Source: Narthecium ossifragum (taxonomy: Eukaryota; Streptophyta; Magnoliopsida; Dioscoreales; Nartheciaceae). From it: a stretch of DNA of 64,000 nucleotides. This document shows, piece by piece, positions 11,446-22,843 of this stretch. The number at the start of each line of letters is the position of its first letter. Position 1 is the first letter of the stretch. The notes beneath the pieces are model-generated. The model was given only the letters and a program-made list of their open reading frames with translations, searched no databases and was not told the origin of the DNA. The stretch spans positions 11,596,779 to 11,660,778 of the forward strand of contig OY986971.1 in NCBI GenBank assembly GCA_963920575.1, written 5' to 3'. The translations under genes and the position numbers were made by a program.

Positions 11446-11844
11446 GTTGGATGAAGTTAGAACTATAATAAGGAAGAATCAATCGTAGAAAGAGACATTT
11501 ATATATTTTGTTAGGTTTATAGTACCTTATCTTCTGATTAAGGTGATTGGGATGTGAATCCCTTAACTGAGTATTATATGAACCATTGAGAAGAGAAGAA
11601 CCTACATCTGAGTGAAGTGATTCCTGAAGCCTAGCCTCATTCAAATCTTGATTTCTTTCGTTAACTTTATCTTATCTTTACATCTTCGATCTATTTCCTT
11701 AACTTTTACGCTCTTGATTGTTTTCAATATATTGTTATCTGTGTTTCTGGATCTTTCTTGCTTGTCTCTCTGTGGGTTCGACCTCTCTTATGCTGTACTG
11801 CACCGCGACCGCTGTGCGTGACACATTTCAGCAATATCAATGGC

Positions 11845-12634
11845 ACCAGCAGAGCAGAGGGAGTTGAAGGCACAACTGGATGACTTGATCGGTAGAGGTT
11901 TCATTTGTCCCAGCATGCCACCTTGGGGAGCTCCTGTGTTGTTCGCAAAGTAGAAGAATGGTACTCTTCGTCTCTGTGTCGACTACAGGAGGCTGAACAA
12001 CGTGACTGTGAAGAACAACTATCCTATGCCCAGGATAGATGACTTGATCGACCAGCTCCAGGGTTCGTTGGCCTTTTCGAAGATTGACCCCCGTACAGGC
12101 TACCACCAGCTAAAGATTCGTGATTGTGACATCCAGAAGTCAGCTTTCCGTACAAGGTAGGGATTGTACGAGTTCACAGTGTTGCCGTTCGGTCTAACGA
12201 ACGCACCAGCAACATTCATGGATCTGATGCAGAGGGTTTTCCAACCATATCTAGATCAGTTCATTGTAGTGTTTGTAGACAATATCCTGATCTACTCATG
12301 CACAGAGGAGGAGCATGAGCAGCATCTGAGGGCAGTGTTGCAGTTACTGAGAGAGCGTAGGCTGTATGCCAAGGCCTCCAAGTGTGAGTTTTGGTTCCTA
12401 GAAGTGAAGTTTCTGGGGCATGTGGTGTCAGCGGCAGACATTTCGGTTGATGCAGCCAAGATCGAGATAGTGATACAGTGGCAGAGACGGAAAACAGTGT
12501 TCGAGTTCCGCAGTTTCCTCGGCTTGGTGGGATACTACAGGAGGTTTGTTAGGGACTTCTCCGGAGTTGCAGGGCCATTGACCAGTTTGACCCAGAAGGC
12601 GGTCCCATTCGTTTGGGACGATGCTTGCGAGTAG
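11845..12634 (+). pseudogene. pol: Tekay reverse transcriptase, main part
   Basis: Continues the gypsy reverse transcriptase after the solo [59 protein letters not shown]. The catalytic box reads FVDNILIYS, so the second Asp of the usual (Y/F)xDD box is Asn (about 12276-12281). Two in-frame TAG stops occur near 11952 and 12158. The change plus the stops make the enzyme inactive. Confidence 0.9.
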
Positions 12635-13100
12635 GCCTTCGTGCAGTTGAGGACCAGGTTGACCAGTGCACCCATCCTGATAGTTCCAGAGAGAGGCGTC
12701 GGCTACAACGTGTACTGCGACACCAGTGGAGGGGTTCTAGGCTGCATGCTGATGTAGGAAGGCCATGTAGTAGCATATGGTTCAAGGAAGCTGAAGACCC
12801 ATGAGAGGAACAATCCCATCCATGATTTAGAGCTGGCAGCGGTTGTCTTTGCTCTAAAGACATGGTGATACTACCTCTATAGTAAGTGATTCCAGGTGTA
12901 CTCGGATCACAATAGCTTGAGGCACGTCTTCACCCAGAGTGACCTCGACCTCAAGCAGCACTGGTGGATGGAGTTACTTGAGGACTACGACTTCCAGTTG
13001 TATTACGACCTTGATAAGGCAAATGTCCTGGAAGATGCACGGAGTAGACAGGCCAAAGACACGATAGCAACTTTGGCAGGGTTGTCGGTACGATAGTGGC
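12635..13100 (+). pseudogene. pol: Tekay RNase H pseudogene
   Basis: Remains of the RNase H domain that follows reverse transcriptase. It ends in the recognisable YSDHNSLRHVFTQ and ARSRQ region (12899-13050), which corresponds to the DH...ALSR end of gypsy RNase H. Stops and frame changes interrupt the first half (for example TAG at 12633). Confidence 0.75.
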
Positions 13101-13364
13101 AAATGATGGAGACCGTTAGTCAGTTCGGGCTCGACTTCGAGGACCGGACATTAGGCAATTACCTGTATATTGTTCGCAACATCCCAGTTCTTCTAGCGAG
13201 GGTGGTAGAGGCACAGAGCAGATATCCAATGCTCGTAGAGATCCGTACATCGGTGTTTACCAAGCACGCGATCGACGGGTAGACAGTTTCTGCGGACGGT
13301 GGTCTACACTTCAACGACAGTGTTGTAGTTCCAGCTGACCTAGCGTTGAGGGAGGACATTCTTC

Positions 13365-13950
13365 GTGAGTTCCATAACTTCAGCTTCGTAGTTCATCCCA
13401 GGAGAAGCAAGATGTACCACGACCTACGCCAACAGTTTTGGTTGTGCAAGTTGAAAGAGGTCCTTTGCAGAGTTCGTTTCTAGATGCCTCACCTGTCAGA
13501 AGGTGAAGGAAGAACATACACGGACGTCGGGCTTGCTACAGCCACTTCCAGTGCCAAAGTGGATGTGGGAGCACATAGCGATGGACTTCGTCACCGGGCT
13601 ACCCAAGTTACTTAGAAGGAATGTTGTGATTTGGGTCATCGTTGATAGATTGACCAAATCAGCTCATTTTCTCCCCATGAGGATGACAAATCCAGTTGCC
13701 AGATTGAACCAGAGGTATATGGATAAGGTGGTCAGACTGCATGGCATCCCAGTGTCGATAGTATTAGACAGAGATCCCAGAATCATCGGCAGATTCTGGA
13801 GTAGCTTCAAGGATTCTTTGGGGATAGCGTTGGCATTCAACACATCATTCTATCCTCAGAAGGATGGGCAGTCAAAGCGGATGATCCAGATCTTGGAGGA
13901 CATGCTTAGAGTGTGTGTGCTTGACGCCGGAGGCACTTTTGAGCAGCATG
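13365..13950 (+). pseudogene. pol: Tekay integrase, N-terminal and catalytic part
   Basis: A zinc-binding HHCC region (FVVHPRRSKMYHDL, then CLTCQK) is followed by the core: AMDFVTGLP, IVDRLTKSAHFLP, and VLDRDPRI with the second catalytic Asp. The third catalytic residue should be Glu in a GQSER context, but here the sequence is GQSKRMIQ (about 13867-13890), so Glu is replaced by Lys. The frame ends at 13950, where a CACTA element was inserted. The rest of the domain is at 41801. Confidence 0.9.
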
Positions 13951-14280
13951 CACTACAAGAAATATGAGATACAGTGACGAGTCTTTAGTCACAAGTGTCG
14001 TTATTGTCACATAAAGCAGACCTTTAGTGACAATATTAATTTCTCGTCACAGGTTTCAACTTTTTTGATTTTTTTTGTGACGAGATTATCTAGTTGTCAC
14101 TACAAATCCTATGTACAGTGACAAATATAAATTGTTGTCACTAATGCTCGTCACTAAAAATAGGAAGATCATATGGCGCAAAATTTTTGGCTAGTTGGCG
14201 GGACTAAAATTTTACTTTAGTGACGACAAATAAGATCTCGTTAGTGATAATATTCTGTGACAAGGAAATAATTTAGTTGC
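13951..14280. repeat. Left subterminal repeat region of CACTA
   Basis: Copies of GTGACGA, GTGACAA, GTCACTA and GTCACAA in both orientations follow the TIR. In this superfamily such repeats are binding sites for the TNPA-type protein. Confidence 0.85.
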
Positions 14281-16891
14281 TTTCCACTGTAGACTTAATT
14301 AAAAGTAAAACTGATTAAAAATATAAAATTCTAAACATAAAACTCTAAATCCCTAAATCCCTAGCTAGTCGCGCGGTCCTCTAGCTCCTCTCCCCTCTCC
14401 TATGCTGGCCCCTTCTTTTCCACTGACCTAGTGACAGATTCCGGCGGATTTCAGTGGCGCGATCAACGGATTCCAGTGACAAGATCGGAGGTAGACCCTC
14501 TCCCCACTCCCCTTCCCCCTTCTCCCTTCCCCCTTCACTAGCTCTCGATATGGTTTCTCCTTTTTATAGAATAGGGTAGGTCCATGTTGTCTGGTAATGA
14601 GGCCCTTGTAGGACCATTGTGGGTTTAGGGACAACATTTTAGGGCATCGTTCATGGCTGGCCATAGTATATTTTCTAGGGCATCGTTTATCATCCATGTT
14701 GTCTGGTGGTAGGCCCTTCTTTTCTTACCTCTTTTATACGTTTGAGAGAGATCAAGCTGATGAGGTGGTAGGCTCTTCTTTTCTTTCTCAGTGAGGTGTA
14801 TGGCCTGTCACTTGGCCATTCGAAGCAGCTATCCCAAGATTTGTAGGGACTTGGACATTTTGTCCAGTCATTGGGTTATTCTGGCTATTCGAAGGTAGAC
14901 TCAAGTTATTCGTTTGAGGAGAACTCCTATTCTGTATTAGTGTTGGGTATCCTAATGGGACACCCTGCCCCCCTTGTTCAAACAAGGGGTTATCCCTCTG
15001 GTTAGGGACTTCGAATAAAGGATTCTCCCTAAGGCTTGGGAATGATTTTTAGAAGTATCATTGTTTATTTTTGGAAACCTCAAACTGTTACAATTGCTAA
15101 AATATTGTTCTTTATTCCTGAAAATCTCAAACTCTTATAATTGTTGAAATCATGTGTTTTGCTCTTTGCACTGCTGAAATTCTGAAATTCTGAATACTTT
15201 CAGCAATATGTGATTGCTGAAAACCTGATTGCATCAACAGCACCTCATTGATAGTGAATTGTGTCTTTAAAATGTTAGCTTTGTTTGGACATGCATGAAA
15301 GGAAGCTACTAACCATAAATATCAACAAAATTGCCACCCTTCTAGAACTAAGAGACTTAAAGTCTTTGAATGATGTAACCATTTCTGTTTAGAGGAGTTG
15401 GTAGTCTATCATTACTCTTTAGATCCATCAAACTTAATTTCAGAGTTATTGCTATCCTGCAACCTTTTGTACGTTCTGTTTAATGCTTGGGCTAGAGAAC
15501 TACATTTTCCTTTTAATATTCCAGGAGACTTTGTGCAGATGATTTTATTCATCCTGGAATTTGCAGGGCTTTCTCATGTTTCCTTTTCTTGCTCCATGTT
15601 TTTCTTTTTTATTGTACAACATCATCATACTTTTGAAAGTTTTAATGGAAGGTTTAGTGATGAATTACTAAGGTTTTGTACTAATTAGTTTGAATCCACT
15701 CCTCCTTTTGATTCTTTTTTCCCTTCAGATTTTAGTATCATAAGAGTACTGATAAGAGATTTTAGTGTTGGGTAGGTAGAGTTCATCAGATCCTTAACCT
15801 TAATCATTTCTGCAGCTCCCTTTTCCCACATGCCCTTTGTTGAGAGGGAATGAGAGAGAGAAGAGAAGAGATGTTCCCTAATATAATGAATCCCTATGAT
15901 TAGAGAAACAAACTGAAGAACCATGCTAATCAATTCTAATTATATAAAGTATGGTATCTTTGCTACTTCTAAAGCTTATCTTTCTTATATATGTGGATTG
16001 GTTTCCTAGGTTGGGTCTGTTCTCTCATATGCATGCATTCTTTAATTAAGTATAAAAATTGTTTGTGGAAAGAAGGAAGTTTGAGGTTATCACTTGGGCG
16101 GAACGCTGAGATGGTCAGCATGTGGTGATTGCAAAGCCTTATCATCTGAAGGGAGTCTTTAATTTAATCCCCAAGCCACCTTTAGAGAGCAAAAGTAGTA
16201 ATTCATCAGCCTAGGGTAGGTCCATGTTATCTGAAACACACATGAATTCAGACATATGAATTCATGTTAAGATTGGCTTAGCTTATGTCTGTATTCATGT
16301 GTAATATGCTGATTTACACTTTGAATACTTGTTTTGTTTCTTTTCTAGCTAATCCTTTGTTTCTTTTCATCTATGATTTATACTTTTTCTATGCATTCTT
16401 TAACTGGTTATATGATTTGATGTTAGGCTTTTGGATTAATTTTCCTACTTGAAGTTTCTTTGGAGCTAATTCTCGTGCGCTTGTCTTCGGTCTCAAGGTT
16501 TTATCTGCACTTATCCCATTTTGAATTTATATGTGTATGCTTCTCGTATCATTATGCTGATGTTTCAACTATCTAACATATCATCTGAGCACATATTTCT
16601 TTTCTTTTGCAATCAATCTCATAGCTAATCAAGTTATCCTTCTTTATAGTGATTGAGACAACCAATATCAAGTTTAAGAAAAGAGAACATGTGATTGAGA
16701 CAAAACTCCTAACTTGGTCTCCAGTTCATTTCAGTGATAGAAATCTAGTTGTACTATATATGGATTCCATTATTATAGCTATGTATGTGTAGGTCTAGCT
16801 AATTAATATGCATGTCTTCTCTTTGTGATTTGATGAATGAATGTTGGCTTATCTTTTGCGTCTAGTTGATGCTATGTTTAATGCACGCATA
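14281..16891 (+). other. CACTA interior, left part, no assignable gene
   Basis: A GC-rich leader-like stretch (14340-14560) is followed by AT-rich intron-like sequence. No domain was recognised in any frame. The last 27 bases (16864-16890) nearly match CACTA coding sequence at 39584-39610, preceded here by TCTAG, which could be a splice acceptor. Then the first Helitron-type end begins. Confidence 0.5.
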
Positions 16892-17189
16892 TCTATTATA
16901 TAAGGAAGGGCAGTTTTTGAAATGTCCCCCCTATAAAACATAAAGAGTGGTCAGGATTTGCCTACAAACACATCCAACGGTTCAGATTCAATCTTAAAAT
17001 TTCATCCCCTTCAAAATTCCCGCCCATCAGCTGCTGAGAGGGAGAGAGTGATGGGACGTGAGTCCCATCTCACGTCCAACCGTCCCCTCTCCCCTCTCCC
17101 TCTATCCCTCACCCTCACCCATCCCCCATCCCCCTCTCTCCCTCTCTGTTCTTCTTCATCCATCCCCTCTCCTCTCCCCACGTCGCCTG

Positions 17190-17460
17190 ACCCCAACCTC
17201 GCCGACCTCGCCCGACCCCAACCGCGCCGTCGCCGACCTCGCCCTCAGCCACGTCGATGCCGACCTCGCCCGACCTCGCCCTCAACCGCGTCGACGCCGA
17301 CCTCGCCCTCAGTCGCGCCGTCCCCGACCGCCCATCGACCTCGCCGTCGTCCGACGCCACCTCCAAGCCGTCGCACGACGCCATCGACCTCGCCATCCTC
17401 GCACGTCTGCCGTGCTCCTCTCTCCCCCCGGCGCCATCCTCCATCACCAACGCGCCGCCC
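17190..17460 (+). repeat. GC-rich CGACCTCGCC low-complexity tract
   Basis: Irregular repeats of GCCGACCTCGCC and CGTCGACGCC make up this stretch up to the N gap. The same type of tract is in the Helitrons at 18400-18590 and 58920-59150. Open frames across it are products of the composition and the gap. Confidence 0.75.
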
Positions 17461-17468
17461 TCTGTCTT

Positions 17469-17668
17469 NNNNNNNNNNNNNNNNNNNNNNNNNNNNNNNN
17501 NNNNNNNNNNNNNNNNNNNNNNNNNNNNNNNNNNNNNNNNNNNNNNNNNNNNNNNNNNNNNNNNNNNNNNNNNNNNNNNNNNNNNNNNNNNNNNNNNNNN
17601 NNNNNNNNNNNNNNNNNNNNNNNNNNNNNNNNNNNNNNNNNNNNNNNNNNNNNNNNNNNNNNNNNNNN
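17469..17668. other. Assembly gap of 200 N
   Basis: Exactly 200 N, probably a placeholder of fixed size. It lies at the centre of an inverted repeat with GC-rich flanks, where assembly often fails. The true length is unknown. Confidence 0.98.
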
Positions 17669-18118
17669 CGGGGACGGCTGAGTGGGATGGGACGTGAGTC
17701 CCATCTCACGTCCCATCACTCTCTCTCTCTCAGCGTGGGCCGCTGATGGGCGGGATTTTGAAGGGGGTGAAATTTTGAGATGGAATCTTGAGATTTTAGA
17801 TGGAATCTGGGCCGTTGGATGTGTTTGGAGATGAATCTGGACCGCTCTTTATGTCTGATAGTTGAGACATTTCAAAAACCACCCTTCCTTATATTATATA
17901 TATATATATATATCTATTATATAAAGCACAACGGTTTTTGAAATGTCCCTCCTATAAAACATAAAGAGTGGTCAGTATTTGCCTACAAACACATCCAATG
18001 GTTGTGATTCCATGATCAGCTTTAAGATCCGCAGCGAAAAATTCACTCCCGTCCAAATTTCCCGCCCAAGCTGCATTTTTTCCCACGCCCGTCCCCGCCC
18101 CCTGTCCCATCCAATTAA

Positions 18119-18119
18119 T

Positions 18120-18150
<31 letters not shown>

Positions 18151-18174
18151 AGAGAGAGAGAGAGGAGAGGAGAG
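18119..18174. repeat. GA-rich microsatellite in the Helitron
   Basis: Runs of GA broken by AGA and GGA. A shorter version lies at the same place in the copy at 58660-58690. Confidence 0.9.
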
Positions 18175-20063
18175 CCCCATCCTCTTCCTCTCCCCCGTCC
18201 CGTCCCCGCCCCCTCTCCCTCTCTCCCTCTCTCCCCCGTCCCCTCCCCGTCCCCACTCCACCTGCCATCCCCTCTCCAGCTCAGGACAGAGAGAGCGAAT
18301 GGAGACAGGGAGCGGGTACCATAACCCATCCCTCCCCTTCATCTCCAACCTGCTCTCTCTTTGCCTCTCCCATCCCTCCCCTTCATCTCCAACCCGCCGA
18401 CCTCGCCAAAGCCGCCATTGACGCCGACCTCGCCCAGCCCGCCGACCTCGACCACACCCCACGCCCCACGCCCCACGCTGCCGTCGACCTTGCCCTACCC
18501 TCTGTCGAACACTGTCGACCTCTCCCAATCCGCCATCGACCACGCCCCCGCCGCCGCCGACCTCGCCCAGCCTGCCATCGAGTTTTGAAATTTTTTGAAG
18601 AGAGAGAGAGAGGAGACGGGATGTGACTGAAAACCAGCCATCCTATCCCCTCTACTCATCTCCCAGCTCACCTTACCTATCAAACTCTCTCTTCCCTTTC
18701 CTCTCACACCCTCTCTTCCCTCTCTTCCCGGCTCCCCGCAGATGGGTATGAGATCGGCGCTCAAGCCTCCGCCGGCGGCTGCATAGAAGGGGTCGTAGAC
18801 GAAGTGCAAGAGGTGGGAGAGGAGAGCAAGGGAGGAGACAGCCACAACGTCGCGCACACCAACCCCACCTCTCCCATCTCTCTTCATCGGAGACCTCGCC
18901 CTCCCATCTCGATCATCACCACCCCGGAGAAGACCGGTGGTCGCAGAGAAGCTCGACGTCTGGATGAAGCTCGGTCTCGACAGCCAAGCGAGCTCGACGC
19001 GTTCAACGCCCTCCACACACTTGGTGATCTCGACGAAGCCCCACCTTAGAGAAGCACGACGTCCTTGGCGTGGCAACCTCGGACGGAACGATCTCGAAAT
19101 TCGAGGTAAAGCCTGTGATCTGCCTCGACGCCCAGACGGAGTGACCTCAACCTTTGAAGCACGACCCCGGCGTCCTCACGTCCTGGACCTCGACGACCAG
19201 GGGGGACTCGACGACCTCGGAGGCCGTTCCCTGGGAACCTCCTGAGCTTCACCTACCTCTACGAGGTTCTCCGGCATCTACGGGGGGGGCGGCAACTTCG
19301 ACGACGCGCTCCGGCATCCACGTTGTAAGCAATTTGAACTCTGTCTATCTTCTTCGTCTTCGTCTTCGTCATCTTCTTTCTATGATTGTTATCTATTTAC
19401 TATCATCTTCTCCTTTTGTCATCTTCTCTTTCGAACTGCTTCGTGAGTTTTGGATTGAGGGTGTGTTTGATCTCTTTGTTCTTAATTGTTAGCTTTATTT
19501 TGAGTTTTAATCGAAGGAACCAATGTCTTCTGGATTTTGTTTCATTCTTGACATAAATTTTCTCAAGCAAGATGAGAACCCTTTTGTTTCCTTCAAGCTT
19601 TGAGAGAGCCATTGTTAGAGGTAAGGGTTTGGTTGGTTTACACACTCATAACCTGTTCGATACTTTGTTTCTATGAATGTACAAAGGAAGCTGTGGGGTT
19701 GCATCGATTTGAAGGGGAGCTGTGAAGATGAAAGGGAGCTGTGAAGATTAACTTAAGCTGAAAATTTCTTTGTAGATCAATACTATGTAGAATGATGGCT
19801 TTTAGAGGTAGATTCTCTTTGTGGTAGAGATCTAGGGCTTTAAGATTGTGAAGGTGAAGCCAAATATAGCTATAGTCTATAGGACAATTGAGGCAAAGCT
19901 AATAGCTGAGGTCAATATTTCTCTCAATTAAGATGGTGAAGCATAATATAGCTGTAGTCTACATGACAATTGAGGCAAAGCTTAGAGCCGAGGTCAAGAT
20001 TTCTCCCAATCTTAAAAGCCCTTTCAATTTGCTTGGGTTTGCTATGAACTTTTTTTAATCGGC
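18175..20063 (+). other. Helitron body, left part, leader-like, no gene assigned
   Basis: A C-rich tract is followed by CGACCTCGCC repeats (18400-18590), then a stretch (18720-19330) with several open frames but no recognised domain, then AT-rich sequence. The pattern resembles a GC-rich first exon with intron-like sequence after it. It may be a captured host gene fragment, but I could not identify one. Confidence 0.4.
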
Positions 20064-20068
20064 ATGGA

Positions 20069-21619
20069 TGATACGACTTGAAAAGTGTCGTGGCTTAACA
20101 AGGCTGACCAAAATTACAATATATTCCGGTGCTCTACTTTAACTACTAAGAACTAGTAGATAGTGGAGAGTCCGAGTCGAGTCTACAGGGATTTCAGGGA
20201 TTTAAATCAAATACTTAGTAAATCTCCTACTAATAAGTTGAGAAAAGATTTAGAATTGAAATTAAACTAAACTTATACTAAAGGATTGAAGAATATGAGA
20301 GAAAGGACCATAGGATTCTTAATCAGTAACTAAGGTTCTACCAGGTTTTCCAAAGATCATGGCATGCAGACACGATAAATGGCTTTCTAATAGTTGATAA
20401 AGGAATGGCTAATTCTCCTTATCACTCGACAAGTTCTGTTTAGGATTCCTTGTCGGCAAGAACAATTAACGAAATATCAGTGACCGAATGATTAGTTACG
20501 TTCACTACTAATGAACCCTCTTACTCAAATGAGTTCATCGCAAGCAAAGCCAAAGATATGGATTTAGGTGTAATATCGAGATGACTTCGCATCTCGATGG
20601 CCGAAACTACAAAGATAAGATGCATGAAGGATTAGGGATGGAACGTAGTGGGACTAGCACTACTATAGTGGGACTAGCACTATACAATCCCTAATCACGA
20701 ATAAAATTCCATCCGAGATATCATGGTACTAGCATGATCCTCTTATTTGGATGAATCCAATCCACGCCCTAACATACACAAGCTCTAGAATCAAGTGCAA
20801 GTAAGAACGATCCAAACATCCAGCAAGAAATTGACACCAAGATATAGGAAAATATAATCAATCCATAAAACCAAATAATCGTGTATACAAACCCTAAATA
20901 TGAGAAATCCCTAGTAAAAACCCTAGTTACATCATAAGAATCCCATGGCTAGGGTTTTAGCTACTCATCTTCAGGGGATAATCCATCGGTAGAAGTTGAT
21001 GATCTCCTCCCACCATGGATCTCCTCCAAAGAATCGTCGAAGAAAAGATGTAGAAAAGATAGGTAAACTCCCTCCAAAAAAGTCTGGAAAAAACCCCCCC
21101 TTAAAATCCCTAAACAATGACTACTTATAGCCCAAGAGACAACCTCCCACGGATTAGATCAGAGCCGTCGATCTTTGCTTCTGGCCGCGTCGATCGATCC
21201 AACTCTTGGAGTTCGATCGATCGGAGTCCTTAACTCCCTTCATATTGCGCAACGCCCGAGCTGGATCGATCCAACTCTTGGAGTTCGATCGATCCTACGC
21301 CTTATTGCTGGTAACTCCCGAGCTGGATCGATCGGGCTTGACTTGGCCGATCGATCGGGCTTGACTTGGCCGATCGATCGAATCACCGTTGTTAAGCTAC
21401 ATCCCTTGCTGGTTGAGTTGGATCGATCGAGCCTGTAGAGCTCGATCGATCTGGCTTGCCCAAAAACGCCAAAATAGATTGTTTTAACTCCAGAATTGAT
21501 CTAACTCGTGGAAGGACCTGTTATGCCTGAAATGGAATAAAAGTAGTCAGTCCAGCATTGCTCGCGGCCCAACAAAGCCAAATTACAAGGGTGTTTTGTG
21601 CACTTTTCAAGTTTTATCA
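20069..21619 (-). repeat. 3' LTR of the Athila-like element
   Basis: Begins TGATACGACTTG and ends TTTTATCA on the plus strand; on the element's strand it is the downstream LTR. At 1,551 bp it is 22 bp longer than the other LTR. The excess is an extra copy of a 23-bp module containing GATCGATCGG (about 21325-21371), minus one base elsewhere. Its minus-strand TATA box lies near 21119-21130. Confidence 0.95.
21180..21460. repeat. Hairpin-forming CGATCGATC array in the 3' LTR
   Basis: Same module as in the 5' LTR at 34812-35050, with one module duplicated. Copies sit near 21190, 21214, 21264, 21287, 21325, 21349, 21372, 21421 and 21442. Confidence 0.9.
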
Positions 21620-21631
21620 CACCCCCCAACT
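21620..21631 (-). other. Polypurine tract of the Athila-like element
   Basis: On the minus strand AAGTTGGGGGGTG directly precedes the 3' LTR start. It is the expected primer for plus-strand DNA synthesis. Confidence 0.85.
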
Positions 21632-22832
21632 TGACCTTTGCTAGTCCTCGAGCAAAGCAAACAAAAATTAAAAGTAAAGCAGTAAATCTAACTGGCCACT
21701 TTCGTAGGTCTCACGATTGCACTTAGCATGTGCAACAAGCCTTTAAACCCCTGGGTATCCCCAGAGGAGGAGTTATAGTCTCCTGAGGGTTTCCAGCGAT
21801 GATACCCACAAACATCTACACATCCCCTTGAAGCATGTCATCAGAACTCCATTAAGATCCTCATTAATTTCAATGCATCAAACAGAACAAATATCCATGA
21901 ATGTATTCTTTAATTCATAGTCATATAAACATAAAGTAAATGAGAACAATTCATAACACACTTCCAGGACTTCAACATATTTAATCATGGTTCAAAAATA
22001 ACTTTGACTCTCTTGTGTGTGAATTTGAGTTTACACATGCTTCAGAGCATCAATTATATCTAAACACTTCAACTATTCAAGATCACAACCCTATCCAAGC
22101 ACATATCTTCCACTTATCACATAGCAATATCTGTTTTTCTTTTTTCTTTTATTTTTTCAATGACATGTGCAATGTTATGATTTCTTAAGCTTTCTTCATG
22201 GTCCATGTAACGAGGTTCAAGCCAGTAACTCCCAAACCAGACGGCTTTAGGGCACTAAGTGTAGAACACTCTTCAGACTCTACTGCTCAAATCATGAAGG
22301 CTACAAATCATAACTAGTCATTCGCTTATTCTTATTTTTTTTTTCATTAAAGGAAATTCAACCTTTTTACGCGAACACCATGCTGGCTAGGCACACTGCC
22401 CGGTTACTAAGTTGAAAATCCTTTCTTCTTCTTTTTCTTATTTCTTCTTTTTTTTTCTCTTTTTTTTTTACGCAGATAATTGCATGTGTTCATGTATTTT
22501 CTGTGTCAAGTCTAGAATCATAAATCCATCCTAGTATCAGGTTCAGAATCTAATTTCAACTCATCCACATGTAAACGTGCTCAAGTGCAGTAAGATCTGT
22601 CAAGTCATCCCTAAACCATGGTAAAAGTGTTAAAGTACAGAACTCATGCCATGCATAGTTAAATTTACTGAATTTTACATGACATTTGAATTTCTGAACA
22701 ATTCATAGGATAAATTTCTAAATCAAGCATCTTCATAAATGAGTCTCTTCATTTCGTTCTTCTGACATGATCTCAGGGACGTATAATAGTTGGTTATCAT
22801 GAAATAAATAAACATGAATTCCTAGAATTCTA

Positions 22833-22843
22833 ACCCCCAACTT
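22833..22843 (-). other. Second, internal polypurine-like tract
   Basis: On the minus strand AAGTTGGGGGT occurs 1.2 kb before the LTR-adjacent tract and is almost identical to it. The same site is present in the second element at 51673-51684, in a shared context (CCTAGAAT before and TTAAATG after, plus strand). Confidence 0.6.

Larger units (their letters stand above)
10196..11839 (+). mobile_element. Solo LTR (probable Tat/Athila-type gypsy) inside reverse transcriptase
   Basis: A 1,644-bp sequence begins TGATAAGTGCATG and ends CAATATCA. It is flanked by a perfect 5-bp target duplication ATGGC (10191-10195 and 11840-11844). No internal coding sequence remains, so this is a solo LTR left by recombination between two LTRs. 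Its start resembles the Athila-like LTR ends here on the other strand (TGATAAAACTTG with GTGCAC shortly after). The end region has CTCTGTGGGTTCGACCTC, common in Tat-group LTRs. It carries a promoter-like TATA box, a palindrome array and a tandem repeat. Confidence 0.9.
16892..17912. mobile_element. Inverted pair of Helitron-type 5' ends
   Basis: The left arm begins TCTATTATATAAGG and carries GGTTTTTGAAATGTC-like sequence, CATAAAGAG and CAAACACATCCAA. The right arm, read on the minus strand, repeats the same landmarks in the same order (ATAAGGAAGGG, ATAAAGAGCGG, CAAACACATCC, CCCGCCCATCAGC, GATGGGACGTGAG). The arms are about 200 bp or more and face each other across a GC-rich centre and an N gap. 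The same start sequence is found at 17913 and 58445. It may be one foldback element or two Helitron starts in opposite orientation; the gap hides the answer. Confidence 0.7.

Noticed and set aside
16958..17746. Long open frames on both strands across the GC-rich tract
   Set aside because: They run through the 200-N gap, are open in many frames at once because of the CGACCTCGCC composition, and have no domain.
17952..19245. Several overlapping Arg/Ser/Pro-rich frames in the Helitron
   Set aside because: They come from the GA and C-rich low-complexity tracts and occur on both strands. No frame is favoured by homology or conservation between the two Helitron copies.
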